From: an uncultured Paracoccaceae bacterium
Lineage (GTDB): Bacteria > Pseudomonadota > Alphaproteobacteria > Rhodobacterales > Rhodobacteraceae
Length of the DNA stretch: 64,000 nucleotides
Direction of reading: 5' to 3'
Assembly: GCA_947499715.1 (NCBI GenBank)
Contig: CANMPL010000002.1
Coordinates: forward strand, 372,001 to 436,000
This document shows positions 8,092-17,409 of this stretch, piece by piece (position 1 is the first letter of the stretch; each line of letters begins with the position of its first letter). The notes below the pieces were generated by a model. It saw only the letters and a program-made list of their open reading frames with translations. It had not been told where the DNA came from and did no database searches. The translations under genes were made by a program, and so were the position numbers.

Positions 8092-8459
8092 AGGAACAAA
8101 GCGCAGGGTAAAATCTGAGGTAGATGACATTCAGGTGTGGTCTATCGCGACGAGCATATTCTCTGGGTGATATGGGCCGCAAATCGTTCATCGACCTCGA
8201 CTGCCACAACGCGTGCTCTTTGCAGTGCTTCAGCGCAGTCTTTTGTCTTCAGCGAGAGTACGTCCTCGATCTTGACGCAAATGTTTAAGATGTCATTCGG
8301 AACAGCTGCACGGTGGCAATAGACCGCGCCACGACTGGCCAATCGGGTATGTTCAGGCACTGCGACTATCCTTGTCGCTGTAGCACCCTCCCGCGACACA
8401 CCACCATCGAACGTCTGAAAACAAGGAGTTTCTCATAAAATTCAGAGTTTAAGGGAAAT
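8092..8459. other. Gap between IS remnant and tRNA, one doubtful small frame
   Basis: A minus-strand frame 8142-8399 (85 codons, GTG start, no clear ribosome binding site) is the only candidate. It includes a helix-like ALQRARVVAVEVDERFAAHI but no recognisable family. I treat the stretch as decayed accessory DNA. Confidence 0.4.
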
Positions 8460-8535
<76 letters not shown>

Positions 8536-8606
8536 TTACCGTGCCGCTATCTATGCGGCTGCCGGGGCGGGATCAAGAGAAAAGATCACGCCCCAAGCGG
8601 GATTAT

Positions 8607-8936
8607 TTAAGAGTCGTCGTCACTGGCGACATCGGCCAGTTCGTCAAGGCTGACGGTGTCATCATCGTCGTCGTCGTCATCCAGCACATCATCGCCCAGA
8701 TCGACATCTTCATCATCGTCGGCGTCATCAAGCACCAGATCGTCGTCTTCCACGGTCTCTTTTTGCTTTTTGGTCTGTGCGTCTTCGGCATCAGCAACCA
8801 TGGTGCGGGTCTTGGACGTATCCACGACCACGACTTCGCCCGTGTAGGGGCTGACGATTGGGTCTTTGCCTAGGTCGTAAAAGCGCTTGCCTGTCGTTGG
8901 GCAAAGGCGTTTTGTGCCCCATTCTTCGTTCGGCAT
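8607..8936 (-). CDS. TIGR02300 (FYDLN acid) family protein
   Basis: This 109-aa protein has the family hallmark GTKRLCPTTGKRFYDLGKDPIVSPYTGE at residues 7-34, resembling a zinc-ribbon-like cap, followed by an extremely acidic tail (runs of Asp) covering the last half. The family is conserved in alphaproteobacteria and its function is not established. The start has AAGGGG upstream. It stands directly next to the tRNA-Ala gene, both on the minus strand. Confidence 0.93.
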   Translation of the reverse strand: MPNEEWGTKRLCPTTGKRFYDLGKDPIVSPYTGEVVVVDTSKTRTMVADAEDAQTKKQKETVEDDDLVLDDADDDEDVDLGDDVLDDDDDDDDTVSLDELADVASDDDS

Positions 8937-9048
8937 GGGATTTCCCCTTCAAAAATTCTGTGCGCCCCTTGCGGGCTATCCGGGCCAACTGCCATAACCC
9001 ATGGGCGGTGTCAAAGTCTTTGGCAGGCAGGTGGCGTAAAGGACGGAT

Positions 9049-9738
9049 ATGGGCCGTGAACTGACCCTTGGCAACCCCCCGATTGCGGTTGTTTTGCGTC
9101 GCTCTGCGCGGGCGCGCCAGTTGTCGCTGCGCGTGTCGCGGCTTGATGGAAAAGTCAGCCTGACATTGCCACCCCGTGCCTCTGAGCGCGAGGCGATGGC
9201 CTTTCTTGCATCGCGCGAAGAGTGGTTGCGCGGGCATCTATCGAAAGTTGCGGGCCCCGTGCGTGTTCAGGTCGGGGAAAGCATTCCGTTCCGGGGGCAA
9301 GACCTGGTGGTTGTGCGGGGCGACGTCCGCAGGCCCCGGCTCGCGGATCATCAATTGATCCTGCCCACATCTGATCGGCCTGTTGGGCCCATCGTGCAGG
9401 CCTTCTTGAAACATCATGCACGGGATCTGCTGTCGGACCGGTCTGATACATATGCAGCGGTGGTTGGCCGCCGTTACGCGCGGCTGACGCTGCGGGATAC
9501 CCGCTCGCGCTGGGGGTCATGTTCGTCCAAGGGCGGGCTAATGTATTCGTGGCGGCTTGTGATGGCGCCGCCAGAGGTGCTGGATTACGTGGCTGCCCAC
9601 GAGGTCGCGCATTTGGTTGAGATGAACCATTCGGCCGCGTTTTGGGATGTTGTGGGATCTTTGATGCCGGACTACGCGCCGCGGCGAAAATGGCTGCGCG
9701 ACCACGGGTCGGACCTGCATCGCATTCAGTTCACTTGA
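9049..9738 (+). CDS. YgjP-like metallopeptidase (DUF45, M48-type)
   Basis: This 229-aa protein has the zinc site HEVAHLVEMNHS near residue 184 followed by FWDVVGSLMPDY, as in YgjP/WLM proteins, and the conserved DTRSRWGSCSSKGGLMYSWRL preceding it. It is probably a cytosolic zinc peptidase of unknown substrate. AAGGA lies before ATG 9049. It is divergent from the TIGR02300 gene and 31 bp upstream of the GntR gene on the same strand, so the two may be co-transcribed. Confidence 0.92.
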   Translation: MGRELTLGNPPIAVVLRRSARARQLSLRVSRLDGKVSLTLPPRASEREAMAFLASREEWLRGHLSKVAGPVRVQVGESIPFRGQDLVVVRGDVRRPRLADHQLILPTSDRPVGPIVQAFLKHHARDLLSDRSDTYAAVVGRRYARLTLRDTRSRWGSCSSKGGLMYSWRLVMAPPEVLDYVAAHEVAHLVEMNHSAAFWDVVGSLMPDYAPRRKWLRDHGSDLHRIQFT

Positions 9739-9749
9739 CCGCCATAGGA

Positions 9750-9763
9750 TTTGTGATCACAAA
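9750..9763. promoter_or_regulatory. Operator candidate TTTGTGATCACAAA before gntR
   Basis: A perfect 14-bp palindrome ends six bases before the gntR start codon. The same core TGTGATCACA occurs twice before sucC and twice before sdhC. GT-N4-AC spacing fits GntR/FCD operators. It occupies the place of the ribosome binding site, so binding would block expression of gntR (autoregulation, inferred). Confidence 0.75.
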
Positions 9764-9769
9764 GCGGGC

Positions 9770-10417
9770 ATGATCCAACCGCGTGTCTCTGAAAATGTTG
9801 GCGTGGCCCATGACCGGGTCTATCGGGCCCTGCGGGCCCGGATCATTCATGGTGAAATTGCACCGGGTGCGGCATTGACGCTGCGCGGGATCGGCAAGGA
9901 ATTCAGTGTGTCGATGACCCCCGCGCGCGAGGCGGTGCGTCGGCTGGCGGCAGAAGGCGCGCTTTTCCTGTCGTCCTCGGGCCGGGTGTCGACGCCAGAA
10001 TTGTCCAACGAACGTATCGAAGAGCTGGCGACATTGCGGGCCTTGCTGGAACCAGAGCTGGCCAGCCGCGCCTTGCCTCGTGCCCACTTTGCGCTGATTG
10101 AGCGGTTGGAGACGATCAACAACGGCGTCAGTCAAATGATCGCGCGGCATGACGCGACGGGCTACATCAGGATGAACCTTGAGTTTCATCGCACGTTGTA
10201 TTTACGCGCCCAAGCCCCCGCGATGCTGGCCATGACAGAGACGGTCTGGCTGCAACTCGGTCCGACGATGCGGGCCCTTTATGGCCGCCTTAACCGTACC
10301 GAACCGCCTGCGACGCACCGCCTGATTATCTCTGCTTTGCGCGCGGGGGATGAGCCGGGTTTGCGCCTCGCGGTGCGCACCGATGCCACAAAAGGCTTGC
10401 GCTTGTTGAAGGCGTAG
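9770..10417 (+). CDS. GntR/FCD-family transcription regulator
   Basis: This 215-aa regulator has an N-terminal GntR winged helix (residues 10-75: RVYRALRARIIHGEIAPG, SMTPAREAVRRLAAEG) and a C-terminal FCD ligand-binding helical bundle. FCD metal/ligand residues are suggested by LRALLEPELA, NLEFHRTLY and THRLIISALRAGD. FCD members usually bind small organic acids. A perfect palindrome overlaps the expected Shine-Dalgarno position. The gene is convergent with lpd, the last gene of the suc cluster, with 30 bp between. Matching palindromes before sucC and sdhC make it the prime candidate for a TCA-cycle regulator. That role is inference. Confidence 0.93.
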   Translation: MIQPRVSENVGVAHDRVYRALRARIIHGEIAPGAALTLRGIGKEFSVSMTPAREAVRRLAAEGALFLSSSGRVSTPELSNERIEELATLRALLEPELASRALPRAHFALIERLETINNGVSQMIARHDATGYIRMNLEFHRTLYLRAQAPAMLAMTETVWLQLGPTMRALYGRLNRTEPPATHRLIISALRAGDEPGLRLAVRTDATKGLRLLKA

Positions 10418-10436
10418 GGTGGGCAATTTGCCCACC
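10418..10436. terminator. Hairpin between convergent gntR and lpd
   Basis: GGTGGGCA and TGCCCACC pair around ATT. It lies between two converging stop codons and could serve both, though neither side has a strong T-run. Confidence 0.6.
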
Positions 10437-10447
10437 ATCCCAACAGC

Positions 10448-11836
10448 TTACATGTGAATAGCGCCATCACCGCAGGCCAGTGCCGCCTCGCGCACGGCTT
10501 CCGAATAGGTTGGGTGTGCATGACAGGTGCGGGCGAGGTCTTCGGCGGCGGCACCAAATTCCATGGCGACGCAAATCTCGTGAATCAGATCGCCCGCCAT
10601 CGGGCCGATGATATGGGCTCCAAGGATGCGGTCCGTTGCCTTGTCGGCAAGGATTTTGACAAAGCCGTCGCCACTGAAATTCGCCTTTGCACGGGCGTTG
10701 CCCATGAAGCTGAACTTACCAACCTTATAAGCACGCCCTTGTTCTTTCAGGGTTTCTTCGGTCTCGCCGACGCTCGCCACCTCGGGGTGTGTATAGATCA
10801 CACCGGGGATCACGCCGTAGTTCACATGGGGGTGCTGGCCTGCGATGCCTTCGGCAACGGCCATGCCTTCATCTTCGGCCTTATGCGCAAGCATCGGCCC
10901 CGTGATCGCGTCGCCGATGGCGTATATGCCTTTGATATTGGTGGCATAATTTGCATCCGTCTTGATCTGCCCACGATCAGACATCGCAACACCCAGACCT
11001 TCAAGGCCAAGCCCGTCGGTGTAGGGTTTGCGGCCCGTGGCGACCAGGACGGTGTCAGCGGTTAGCGTCGCTTCGCTGTCGTCTTTGCGCAGCTTGTAGG
11101 TCACCGTGGCCTTGTTGTTTTTGACCGTGGTGCCCTGAACCGCGGCGCCCATGATGAACTTAAGTCCTTGCTTTTTCAGCATTCTTTGGAAGGTCTTGGC
11201 GACCTCTCCGTCTTGGCCGGGGGTGATGGCATCCATGAATTCAACCACCGTCACCTCTGACCCCAAACGGGCGTAGACCGAACCGAGCTCCAGCCCGATC
11301 ACGCCTGCGCCGATCACGACTAAGCTTTTGGGAATCTTACCTAATTCCAGCGCACCGGTTGAGGTGACGACGGTTTTCTCATCGACCTCGACACCCGGCA
11401 GGGACGAGGATTCAGACCCTGTTGCGATGACGATATGTTTGGCGTCATGGACGTCATCGCCGACCTTGACCTTGCCCGCCGCAGGGATCGAGCCCCAGCC
11501 TTTAAGCCAGTCTATCTTGTTCTTTTTAAACAAAAATTCGATGCCGCCGGTGTTCTGACTGATGGTCTTGTCCTTGTAGGCCAGCATCTGCTTCCAATCG
11601 ACAGAGGGCGCTTTGCCCTTCAGGCCCATTTCGGCAAAGTTGTGCTGAGATTCATGAAGCATTTCAGTGGCATGCAGCAAAGCCTTGGACGGGATACAGC
11701 CCACATTCAGGCAGGTGCCGCCCAGCGTTTCGCGCCCTTCGACACAGGCCACCTTCAGGCCCAATTGCGCACAACGAATGGCCGAGACATAGCCGCCGGG
11801 GCCGGAACCGATGATGATGACGTCGTAGCTGGCCAT
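10448..11836 (-). CDS. lpd: Dihydrolipoyl dehydrogenase (E3)
   Basis: The E3 component reoxidises dihydrolipoamide with NAD+ for 2-oxoglutarate dehydrogenase and probably other complexes. The 462-aa protein has the FAD motif GSGPGG near residue 10, the redox disulfide Cys42-Cys47 in [16 protein letters not shown], an NAD motif [13 protein letters not shown], and the active-site HAHPTYSE near the C-terminus. GGAGAGG fixes the start at 11836; the frame extension upstream is made of the 11-bp iterated repeat and is not coding. It ends the suc cluster. Confidence 0.97.
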   Translation of the reverse strand: MASYDVIIIGSGPGGYVSAIRCAQLGLKVACVEGRETLGGTCLNVGCIPSKALLHATEMLHESQHNFAEMGLKGKAPSVDWKQMLAYKDKTISQNTGGIEFLFKKNKIDWLKGWGSIPAAGKVKVGDDVHDAKHIVIATGSESSSLPGVEVDEKTVVTSTGALELGKIPKSLVVIGAGVIGLELGSVYARLGSEVTVVEFMDAITPGQDGEVAKTFQRMLKKQGLKFIMGAAVQGTTVKNNKATVTYKLRKDDSEATLTADTVLVATGRKPYTDGLGLEGLGVAMSDRGQIKTDANYATNIKGIYAIGDAITGPMLAHKAEDEGMAVAEGIAGQHPHVNYGVIPGVIYTHPEVASVGETEETLKEQGRAYKVGKFSFMGNARAKANFSGDGFVKILADKATDRILGAHIIGPMAGDLIHEICVAMEFGAAAEDLARTCHAHPTYSEAVREAALACGDGAIHM

Positions 11837-11863
11837 GGGCCTCTCCTTCGTGGAATCGGGTAT

Positions 11864-11891
11864 GCACAAACCATGCACAACCCATACACAT
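11864..11891 (-). repeat. Iterated 11-bp repeat, copy 2 (two units plus partial)
   Basis: Read on the minus strand: a partial ATGTGT, then ATGGGTTGTGC (11885-11875) and ATGGTTTGTGC (11874-11864), then AT. It lies 28 bp upstream of the lpd start codon, in the gap after the MAPEG gene, so it may belong to the lpd leader or promoter. Confidence 0.8.
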
Positions 11892-11953
11892 TGTGGCAAC
11901 AAACCATGCTGCCGATTGTCCTAATGCGCGTTAACCGTACGGTGGTCGCGCGG

Positions 11954-12364
11954 TCACATAAATGCCGACAGTAGCATCAGCATGGTGGCGGTAAACCCGA
12001 CAAACCAGATCAGCGAACGCCAGGGCGTCAGGCCGAAATAATAAGCGGGGACGTAAAGGATGCGCGCGCCCAGATAGGTCCAGGCGCAGATCGCGGAAAA
12101 ACCGGTGTTCTTGTCAGCAAGGCTGATCACGGCGACGGTGGCAGTGAACAGGATCAGAGCCTCAAAATGGTTGTTCATCGCGCGGATCAAACGGCCGGTC
12201 TTGGTTGAAACCTGATCGAGGATTGGCTTGCCAAGGCGATCAGGATCACGCGGGCTCAGCGTCTTGCCCGGACCCAGCTCAAGGTTCGCGGGGATTGCCA
12301 TGAGGCAAAACTGCGCCGCTTGCAGGAGAATGGCGAGGGCGAGGGCGGTGAGTTCGGGGGTCAT
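11954..12364 (-). CDS. MAPEG-family membrane protein
   Basis: This 136-aa protein has four hydrophobic helices and the MAPEG-type central segment GRLIRAMNNHFEALILFTATV with the conserved Arg-x-x-Asn-x-x-Glu, followed by RILYVPAYYFG. MAPEG proteins include glutathione-dependent membrane enzymes; most bacterial ones are uncharacterised. Its ATG overlaps the stop of the upstream two-span protein by four bases, so the two are translationally coupled. It lies between sucB and lpd on the same strand. Confidence 0.88.
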   Translation of the reverse strand: MTPELTALALAILLQAAQFCLMAIPANLELGPGKTLSPRDPDRLGKPILDQVSTKTGRLIRAMNNHFEALILFTATVAVISLADKNTGFSAICAWTYLGARILYVPAYYFGLTPWRSLIWFVGFTATMLMLLSAFM

Positions 12365-12705
12365 TTTCTTACCTGTCGAAATGTGTTGGCCATTTGATGG
12401 TAAACGATCGGAAAAAAGTTACTAAAGACAGGAATTCGGGTTGGGATGACGATGGCCATTATCCCGACCAGAAACATCGAGGCGGCGGAAATCAAGAAAC
12501 CAACGGAATTCACCTCAAAAACACCACGGTGTGCGCGAAACTCACGCAAACCTTCGAACTGTGTCAGAAACTCATGCATAGTCGAGACAGCCAAAGCACA
12601 TGCTGGAAAAACAACGAGAACGAACCAGAGGAGCGCGAATGAACCTTTCGCAAGTTCAATCAGATTGTCTTTGATAGCGCTTTTTATCGTCATGCTGCTA
12701 CGCAT
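12361..12705 (-). CDS. Hypothetical membrane protein with two spans
   Basis: From 12705 the 114-aa protein begins MRSSMTIKSAIKDNLIEL and shows one span at about residues 20-37 (GSFALLWFVLVVFPACALAV) and a second near 70-88 (VGFLISAASMFLVGIMAIVI), with a short basic tail. The start is uncertain (12705 or 12693), as neither has a strong ribosome binding site. The frame could be read further upstream, but that part is a cluster of palindromes. It is coupled to the MAPEG gene. I do not recognise the family. Confidence 0.6.
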   Translation of the reverse strand: MRSSMTIKSAIKDNLIELAKGSFALLWFVLVVFPACALAVSTMHEFLTQFEGLREFRAHRGVFEVNSVGFLISAASMFLVGIMAIVIPTRIPVFSNFFPIVYHQMANTFRQVRK

Positions 12706-12716
12706 CGGGAATTGCC

Positions 12717-12821
12717 GCCCGGCACCGCCGGGCAGCGCCCGGTCCGGGGCTTCGCCCGTTGGCGGCTGAAACGATCCTCGATCGTTTCCGAAAAGCCTCC
12801 AACCCTCCCCCATGGGGAGGG
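12717..12821. repeat. Cluster of palindromes downstream of sucB
   Basis: Separate perfect inverted repeats: GCCCGGC-ACC-GCCGGGC (12717-12733), GAAACGATC-CTC-GATCGTTTC (12768-12788) and CCCTCCCC-CAT-GGGGAGGG (12803-12821), with a GGGC-TTC-GCCC between. The block resembles the dispersed palindromic units common between genes in this family. It may end or stabilise the sucAB transcript. Confidence 0.7.
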
Positions 12822-12955
12822 CGCTATTGCAACCTCGCAAATGGGAGATCCGCGTGTTTGGATGACAGGTGCCGACATGCAGACAGATTGGCGCGCCCGC
12901 CCCGAGGTCCGGGCGCTGCCCTCTGTCGCAAGTGTCATGCCAGAACGGCGCATGA

Positions 12956-14452
12956 TCAGAGGTCCATCAACAACCGGCGTGGATCCTCAAGCGCCTCTTT
13001 CACGCGCACCAAGAACGTGACAGCGCCTTTGCCATCAACGATCCGGTGGTCGTAGGACAGGGCCAGATACATCATTGGGCGGATCACGACCTCACCATTG
13101 ATCACCATGGGGCGGTCCTGGATCTTGTGCATCCCAAGGATGCCGGATTGCGGCGGGTTCAGGATGGGCGAGGACATGAGCGAGCCGTAGACACCCCCGT
13201 TGGAGATGGTGAAGGTGCCGCCCTGCATCTCGGCCATGGACAGCTTGCCGTCGCGGGCTTTGGCACCCTTTTCGGCAATCGCCTTTTCAATGGCGGCGAA
13301 AGACATCTGGTCGGCGTCGTTGATCACGGGGACCACAAGGCCGGTGGGCGTGCCTGCGGCGATCCCCATGTTGACGTAGTTTTTGTAGACGATGTCGGTG
13401 CCGTCAATCTCTGCATTCACCTCTGGCACTTCGTGCAGGGCATGCACGCAGGCCTTGGTGAAAAACGACATAAAGCCCAGTTTCACGCCGTGCTTTTTCA
13501 GGAACAAGTCCTTGTATTCATTGCGCAAAGCCATGACCTCGGTCATGTCGACCTCATTATAGGTGGTCAGCATGGCGGCGGTGTTCTGGCTGTCTTTGAG
13601 GCGCTTGGCGATGGTCTGACGCAGGCGGGTCATCTTGACCCGTTCCTCGCGCGAGGCCTGATCTGCCGCAACCGGTGCGCGGGGCGCGGCGGCAGGGGCC
13701 GCGGCGGGCGCAGGTGCGGCGAGGGCGCTCAACACATCCTCTTTCATCACGCGGCCGTCTTTGCCGGTGCCGGTGACGTTTGTCAGGTTGTTTTCGGCCA
13801 TCAGTTTCTTGGCAGAGGGCGCGTCTTCAACATCCTTGCCTGATGTCGCGGTCGCCGCTGGTGCGGCAGATGCGGGGGCAGCGGCAGGGGCTGCACCGGC
13901 ACCCGCGGTCATGGTGGCAAGCTTTGCGCCCGCCTCAACCGTGACGCCATCGCCTGCGAGGATTTCCTGCAAGACGCCGGCGGCGGGCGCGGGCACCTCG
14001 ACCGAGACCTTGTCGGTTTCAAGTTCGCACAGGATCTCGTCTGCGGCGACGGTGTCGCCTGCGGATTTGAGCCATGTGGACACGGTCGCCTCTGTCACGG
14101 ATTCGCCCAAGGTGGGGACCATGATGTCAATCACGTCACCGCCCGTCGATGCGGCGGGTGCGGCGGCAGGTGCGGGTGCGGCTTCGGCTGCCGGGGCAGG
14201 GGCCGCGGCGCTGGCACCGTCAGAGACCTGCGCCAACAGCGCGTCAACGCCGACGGTGTCGCCTTCGGCGGCCACGATTTCAGACAGGGTGCCCGCGACG
14301 GGGCTGGGCACTTCGACGGTGACTTTATCCGTCTCAAGCTCGCACAGCATTTCGTCAACGGCGACGGTATCGCCGGGCTTTTTGAACCATGTAGCGACTG
14401 TCGCTTCGGTCACAGATTCACCAAGGGTGGGGACGCGGACTTCGGTGCTCAT
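12956..14452 (-). CDS. sucB: 2-Oxoglutarate dehydrogenase E2, dihydrolipoyl succinyltransferase
   Basis: E2 transfers succinyl from the lipoyl arm to CoA. This 498-aa form carries two tandem lipoyl domains: residues 3-77 with lipoyl-Lys 43 and 108-182 with Lys 148, both in CELETDKV contexts, joined by Ala/Pro-rich linkers. An E3/E1-binding domain follows (about 228-262, [13 protein letters not shown]), then the acyltransferase domain ending in [13 protein letters not shown] with the catalytic His. E. coli SucB has one lipoyl domain. The start overlaps the sucA stop by four bases. Confidence 0.97.
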   Translation of the reverse strand: MSTEVRVPTLGESVTEATVATWFKKPGDTVAVDEMLCELETDKVTVEVPSPVAGTLSEIVAAEGDTVGVDALLAQVSDGASAAAPAPAAEAAPAPAAAPAASTGGDVIDIMVPTLGESVTEATVSTWLKSAGDTVAADEILCELETDKVSVEVPAPAAGVLQEILAGDGVTVEAGAKLATMTAGAGAAPAAAPASAAPAATATSGKDVEDAPSAKKLMAENNLTNVTGTGKDGRVMKEDVLSALAAPAPAAAPAAAPRAPVAADQASREERVKMTRLRQTIAKRLKDSQNTAAMLTTYNEVDMTEVMALRNEYKDLFLKKHGVKLGFMSFFTKACVHALHEVPEVNAEIDGTDIVYKNYVNMGIAAGTPTGLVVPVINDADQMSFAAIEKAIAEKGAKARDGKLSMAEMQGGTFTISNGGVYGSLMSSPILNPPQSGILGMHKIQDRPMVINGEVVIRPMMYLALSYDHRIVDGKGAVTFLVRVKEALEDPRRLLMDL

Positions 14453-17409
14453 GACTTGTTTCCTTTGATGTTCAGAGCGTCGGCGACAAGCGCCTCTTGC
14501 TGGGCTTTATGTTGGCTGGACAGACCCGTGGCCGGGCTGGCGGCAGCGGCGCGGCCCGCATAGACGGGACGGGTGTTCTTGGCTTTGATCCGGGTGAGGA
14601 CCCATTCGATATTGGGTTCCATGAAGGACCACGCGCCCTGGTTCTTGGGCTCTTCCTGACACCAGACCATTTCGGCGTTCTTAAAGCGCTGCAATTCGTT
14701 CACCGCCGACTGCGCGGGGAAGGGATAGAATTGTTCGAACCGCATGATGTAGGTGTCGTCGATGCCTTCGGCGTCGCGGCGTTCGAGCAGGTCAAAGTAG
14801 ACCTTGCCGGAACACATCACGACGCGTTTGATCTTGTCATCCGGTTTCAGCTTGGTGTCGGAATTGCCCTGTTGGGCATCATCCCACAGAACCCTGTGGA
14901 ACGAAGATCCGGTCTGGAACTCTTCTGCCCGGCTGACGGCCAGCTTGTGGCGCAGCAGCGATTTTGGCGTCATGATGATCAGCGGCTTGCGGAAGTCACG
15001 GTGGACCTGACGGCGCAGGATGTGAAAGTAGTTGGCGGGCGTGGTGCAATTGGCCACGATCCAGTTGTCGCCGCCGCACATGGTCAAGAACCGTTCCAGC
15101 CGCGCGCTGGAGTGTTCGGGCCCCTGACCTTCATAGCCGTGAGGCAGCAGGCAGACGAGGCCGGACATGCGCAGCCATTTGCTTTCACCCGAAGAGATGA
15201 ACTGATCGAACATGATCTGGGCACCATTGGCAAAATCGCCAAACTGCGCCTCCCACATCACCAGCGCGTTGGGTTCTGCCAGTGAAAAGCCGTATTCAAA
15301 ACCCAGAACCGCGTATTCCGACAGCATGGAGTCGATGACTTCGTAGTTGGATTGACCATCGCGGATGTTGTTGAGCGGGTAGTAACGCGTTTCATCCTCT
15401 TGGCTGATCAGCGCGGAATGGCGGTGGCTGAATGTGCCACGGGTGCAATCCTGACCGGATAGGCGCACAGGGTAGCCTTCGGTCAAGAGCGACCCAAAGG
15501 CCAGCGCTTCGCCGGTGGCCCAGTCAAACCCGGTGCCGCTTTCAAACATCGCCTTTTTGGCGTCCAGCAGACGTTCCACGGTGCGGTGGATCTTGAACCC
15601 CTCGGGCGCGGTGGTCAGCGCCTTGCCAATCTCGGCCATCGTCTCTGGCTTGATGGCGGTCTGGCCGCGCTGGTAATCGGCATCGTTCTTATCAAGATGC
15701 GACCAGCGCCCGTCCAGCCAATCGGCCTTGTTGGGTTTATAGTTCTTGCCGGTCTCAAACTCTTCGTTCAGGTGCGCCTGAAACGCGGCTTTCATATCCT
15801 CGATCTCGCCTTCGGGGATCAGCCCATCGCGGACCAGACGTTCGGTATAGAGCGTCAGCGTGGTTTTGTGCGTCTTGATCTTTTTGTACATCACCGGGTT
15901 GGTGAACATCGGCTCATCGCCTTCGTTATGTCCGAACCGGCGGTAGCAGATGATATCCAGCACCACGTCCTTGTGGAACTTCTGGCGGAACTCTGTCGCC
16001 ACGCGGGCGGCGTGGACCACAGCCTCTGGATCGTCGCCGTTGACGTGAAAAATCGGCGCCTCGACCATCAGGGCGATATCGGTGGGGTAGGGGCTGGAGC
16101 GGCTGAAGTGTGGTGCCGTGGTAAAGCCGATTTGGTTGTTCACCACGATGTGCATCGTGCCGCCTGTTTTGTGGCCTTTCAGGCCGGACAGGCCAAAGCC
16201 TTCGGCGACGACGCCTTGTCCGGCAAATGCCGCGTCACCATGCAGCAGAATGCCCATGACCTTGGTGCGGTCTTCGTCCTTCTTTTGGTCCTGTTTGGCG
16301 CGGACCTTGCCCAAGACAACGGGGTTCACCGCCTCGAGGTGGCTGGGGTTCGCGGTGAGTGACAGGTGCACGGTGTTGTCATCAAAACTCCGGTCGGAGG
16401 AGGCCCCAAGGTGGTACTTTACGTCGCCAGAGCCGTCCACATCTTCGGGCTTGAAGCTGCCGCCCTGAAATTCATTGAAAATCGCGCGGTAGGGCTTTTC
16501 CATCACATTGGCGAGCACCGACAGGCGGCCCCGGTGGGGCATGCCGATGACGATGTCTTCAAGCCCCAGTTGACCACCGCGCTTGATGATCTGTTCCATC
16601 GCGGGGATCAGGCTTTCGCCGCCATCGAGGCCAAAACGCTTGGTGCCCATGTATTTGACGTGCAAGAACTTTTCGAACCCTTCGGCCTGCACAAGGCTGT
16701 TCAGGATCGCCTTGCGCCCGTTCTGGGTAAAGACGATTTCCTTGGCAGCACCTTCAATCCGTTCTTTAAGCCAACCGGCTTCTTCGGGGTTCGAGATATG
16801 CATGTATTGCAGCGCAAAGGTGCCGCAGTAGGTGCGGCGCACGATGGCGATAATCTCGTTCATGGTGGCCACTTCAAGGCCCAGCACATTGTCGATGAAA
16901 ATCGGGCGGTCCATGTCTGCAGCGGTAAAGCCATAAGACGCAGGATCCAGTTCCGGGTGCGGTTTCTGATCCCGCATCCCCAGCGGGTCGAGATCGGCGA
17001 TCAGGTGGCCCCGGATCCGGTAAGCGCGGATGATCATCAGGGCGCGGATGCTGTCCAGCACGGCGTTGCGGACCTGGGTTTCGTCCAGCGTGACGCCCTT
17101 TTCAGCGGCTTTTTCCTTGATCTTTTTGCCAGCGGCGGCGGGTTCGGCAGGCCATTGGCCATCAAGCGCGGCGGTCAGATCATCGTTTGGCACAGGCGGC
17201 CAGTCGTTGCGCGCCCAAGAGGGGCCAGCGGCCTCTGCCTTGGCGTCTGCGGGCGCATCACCCAGTGACCGGAAAAACGCTTGCCAGCTTTCGTCCACTG
17301 CGCCGGGGTTGTCGGCGTAGCGGGCATAAAGCTGCTCCACATATTCCGCGTTGTGCCCCTGCATGAATGAGGAGGCGTGAAAGACGTCGTTGGGGGAATG
17401 GTCGTTCAT
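14449..17409 (-). CDS. sucA: 2-Oxoglutarate dehydrogenase E1
   Basis: E1 decarboxylates 2-oxoglutarate with thiamine diphosphate. The 986-aa length fits. An N-terminal arm for E2 binding contains [20 protein letters not shown] near residue 15. Then follow [30 protein letters not shown] (ThDP/Mg motif), VNNQIGFTT, and the C-terminal pyrimidine-binding part [15 protein letters not shown] and [23 protein letters not shown]. The start overlaps the upstream methyltransferase stop by four bases, and the stop overlaps sucB. Both overlaps imply translational coupling. Confidence 0.98.
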   Translation of the reverse strand: MNDHSPNDVFHASSFMQGHNAEYVEQLYARYADNPGAVDESWQAFFRSLGDAPADAKAEAAGPSWARNDWPPVPNDDLTAALDGQWPAEPAAAGKKIKEKAAEKGVTLDETQVRNAVLDSIRALMIIRAYRIRGHLIADLDPLGMRDQKPHPELDPASYGFTAADMDRPIFIDNVLGLEVATMNEIIAIVRRTYCGTFALQYMHISNPEEAGWLKERIEGAAKEIVFTQNGRKAILNSLVQAEGFEKFLHVKYMGTKRFGLDGGESLIPAMEQIIKRGGQLGLEDIVIGMPHRGRLSVLANVMEKPYRAIFNEFQGGSFKPEDVDGSGDVKYHLGASSDRSFDDNTVHLSLTANPSHLEAVNPVVLGKVRAKQDQKKDEDRTKVMGILLHGDAAFAGQGVVAEGFGLSGLKGHKTGGTMHIVVNNQIGFTTAPHFSRSSPYPTDIALMVEAPIFHVNGDDPEAVVHAARVATEFRQKFHKDVVLDIICYRRFGHNEGDEPMFTNPVMYKKIKTHKTTLTLYTERLVRDGLIPEGEIEDMKAAFQAHLNEEFETGKNYKPNKADWLDGRWSHLDKNDADYQRGQTAIKPETMAEIGKALTTAPEGFKIHRTVERLLDAKKAMFESGTGFDWATGEALAFGSLLTEGYPVRLSGQDCTRGTFSHRHSALISQEDETRYYPLNNIRDGQSNYEVIDSMLSEYAVLGFEYGFSLAEPNALVMWEAQFGDFANGAQIMFDQFISSGESKWLRMSGLVCLLPHGYEGQGPEHSSARLERFLTMCGGDNWIVANCTTPANYFHILRRQVHRDFRKPLIIMTPKSLLRHKLAVSRAEEFQTGSSFHRVLWDDAQQGNSDTKLKPDDKIKRVVMCSGKVYFDLLERRDAEGIDDTYIMRFEQFYPFPAQSAVNELQRFKNAEMVWCQEEPKNQGAWSFMEPNIEWVLTRIKAKNTRPVYAGRAAAASPATGLSSQHKAQQEALVADALNIKGNKS

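Noticed and set aside
11837-11902. N-terminal extension of lpd
   Set aside because: The added residues are translated 11-bp repeat units; the ATG at 11836 has a proper ribosome binding site and the normal E3 start.
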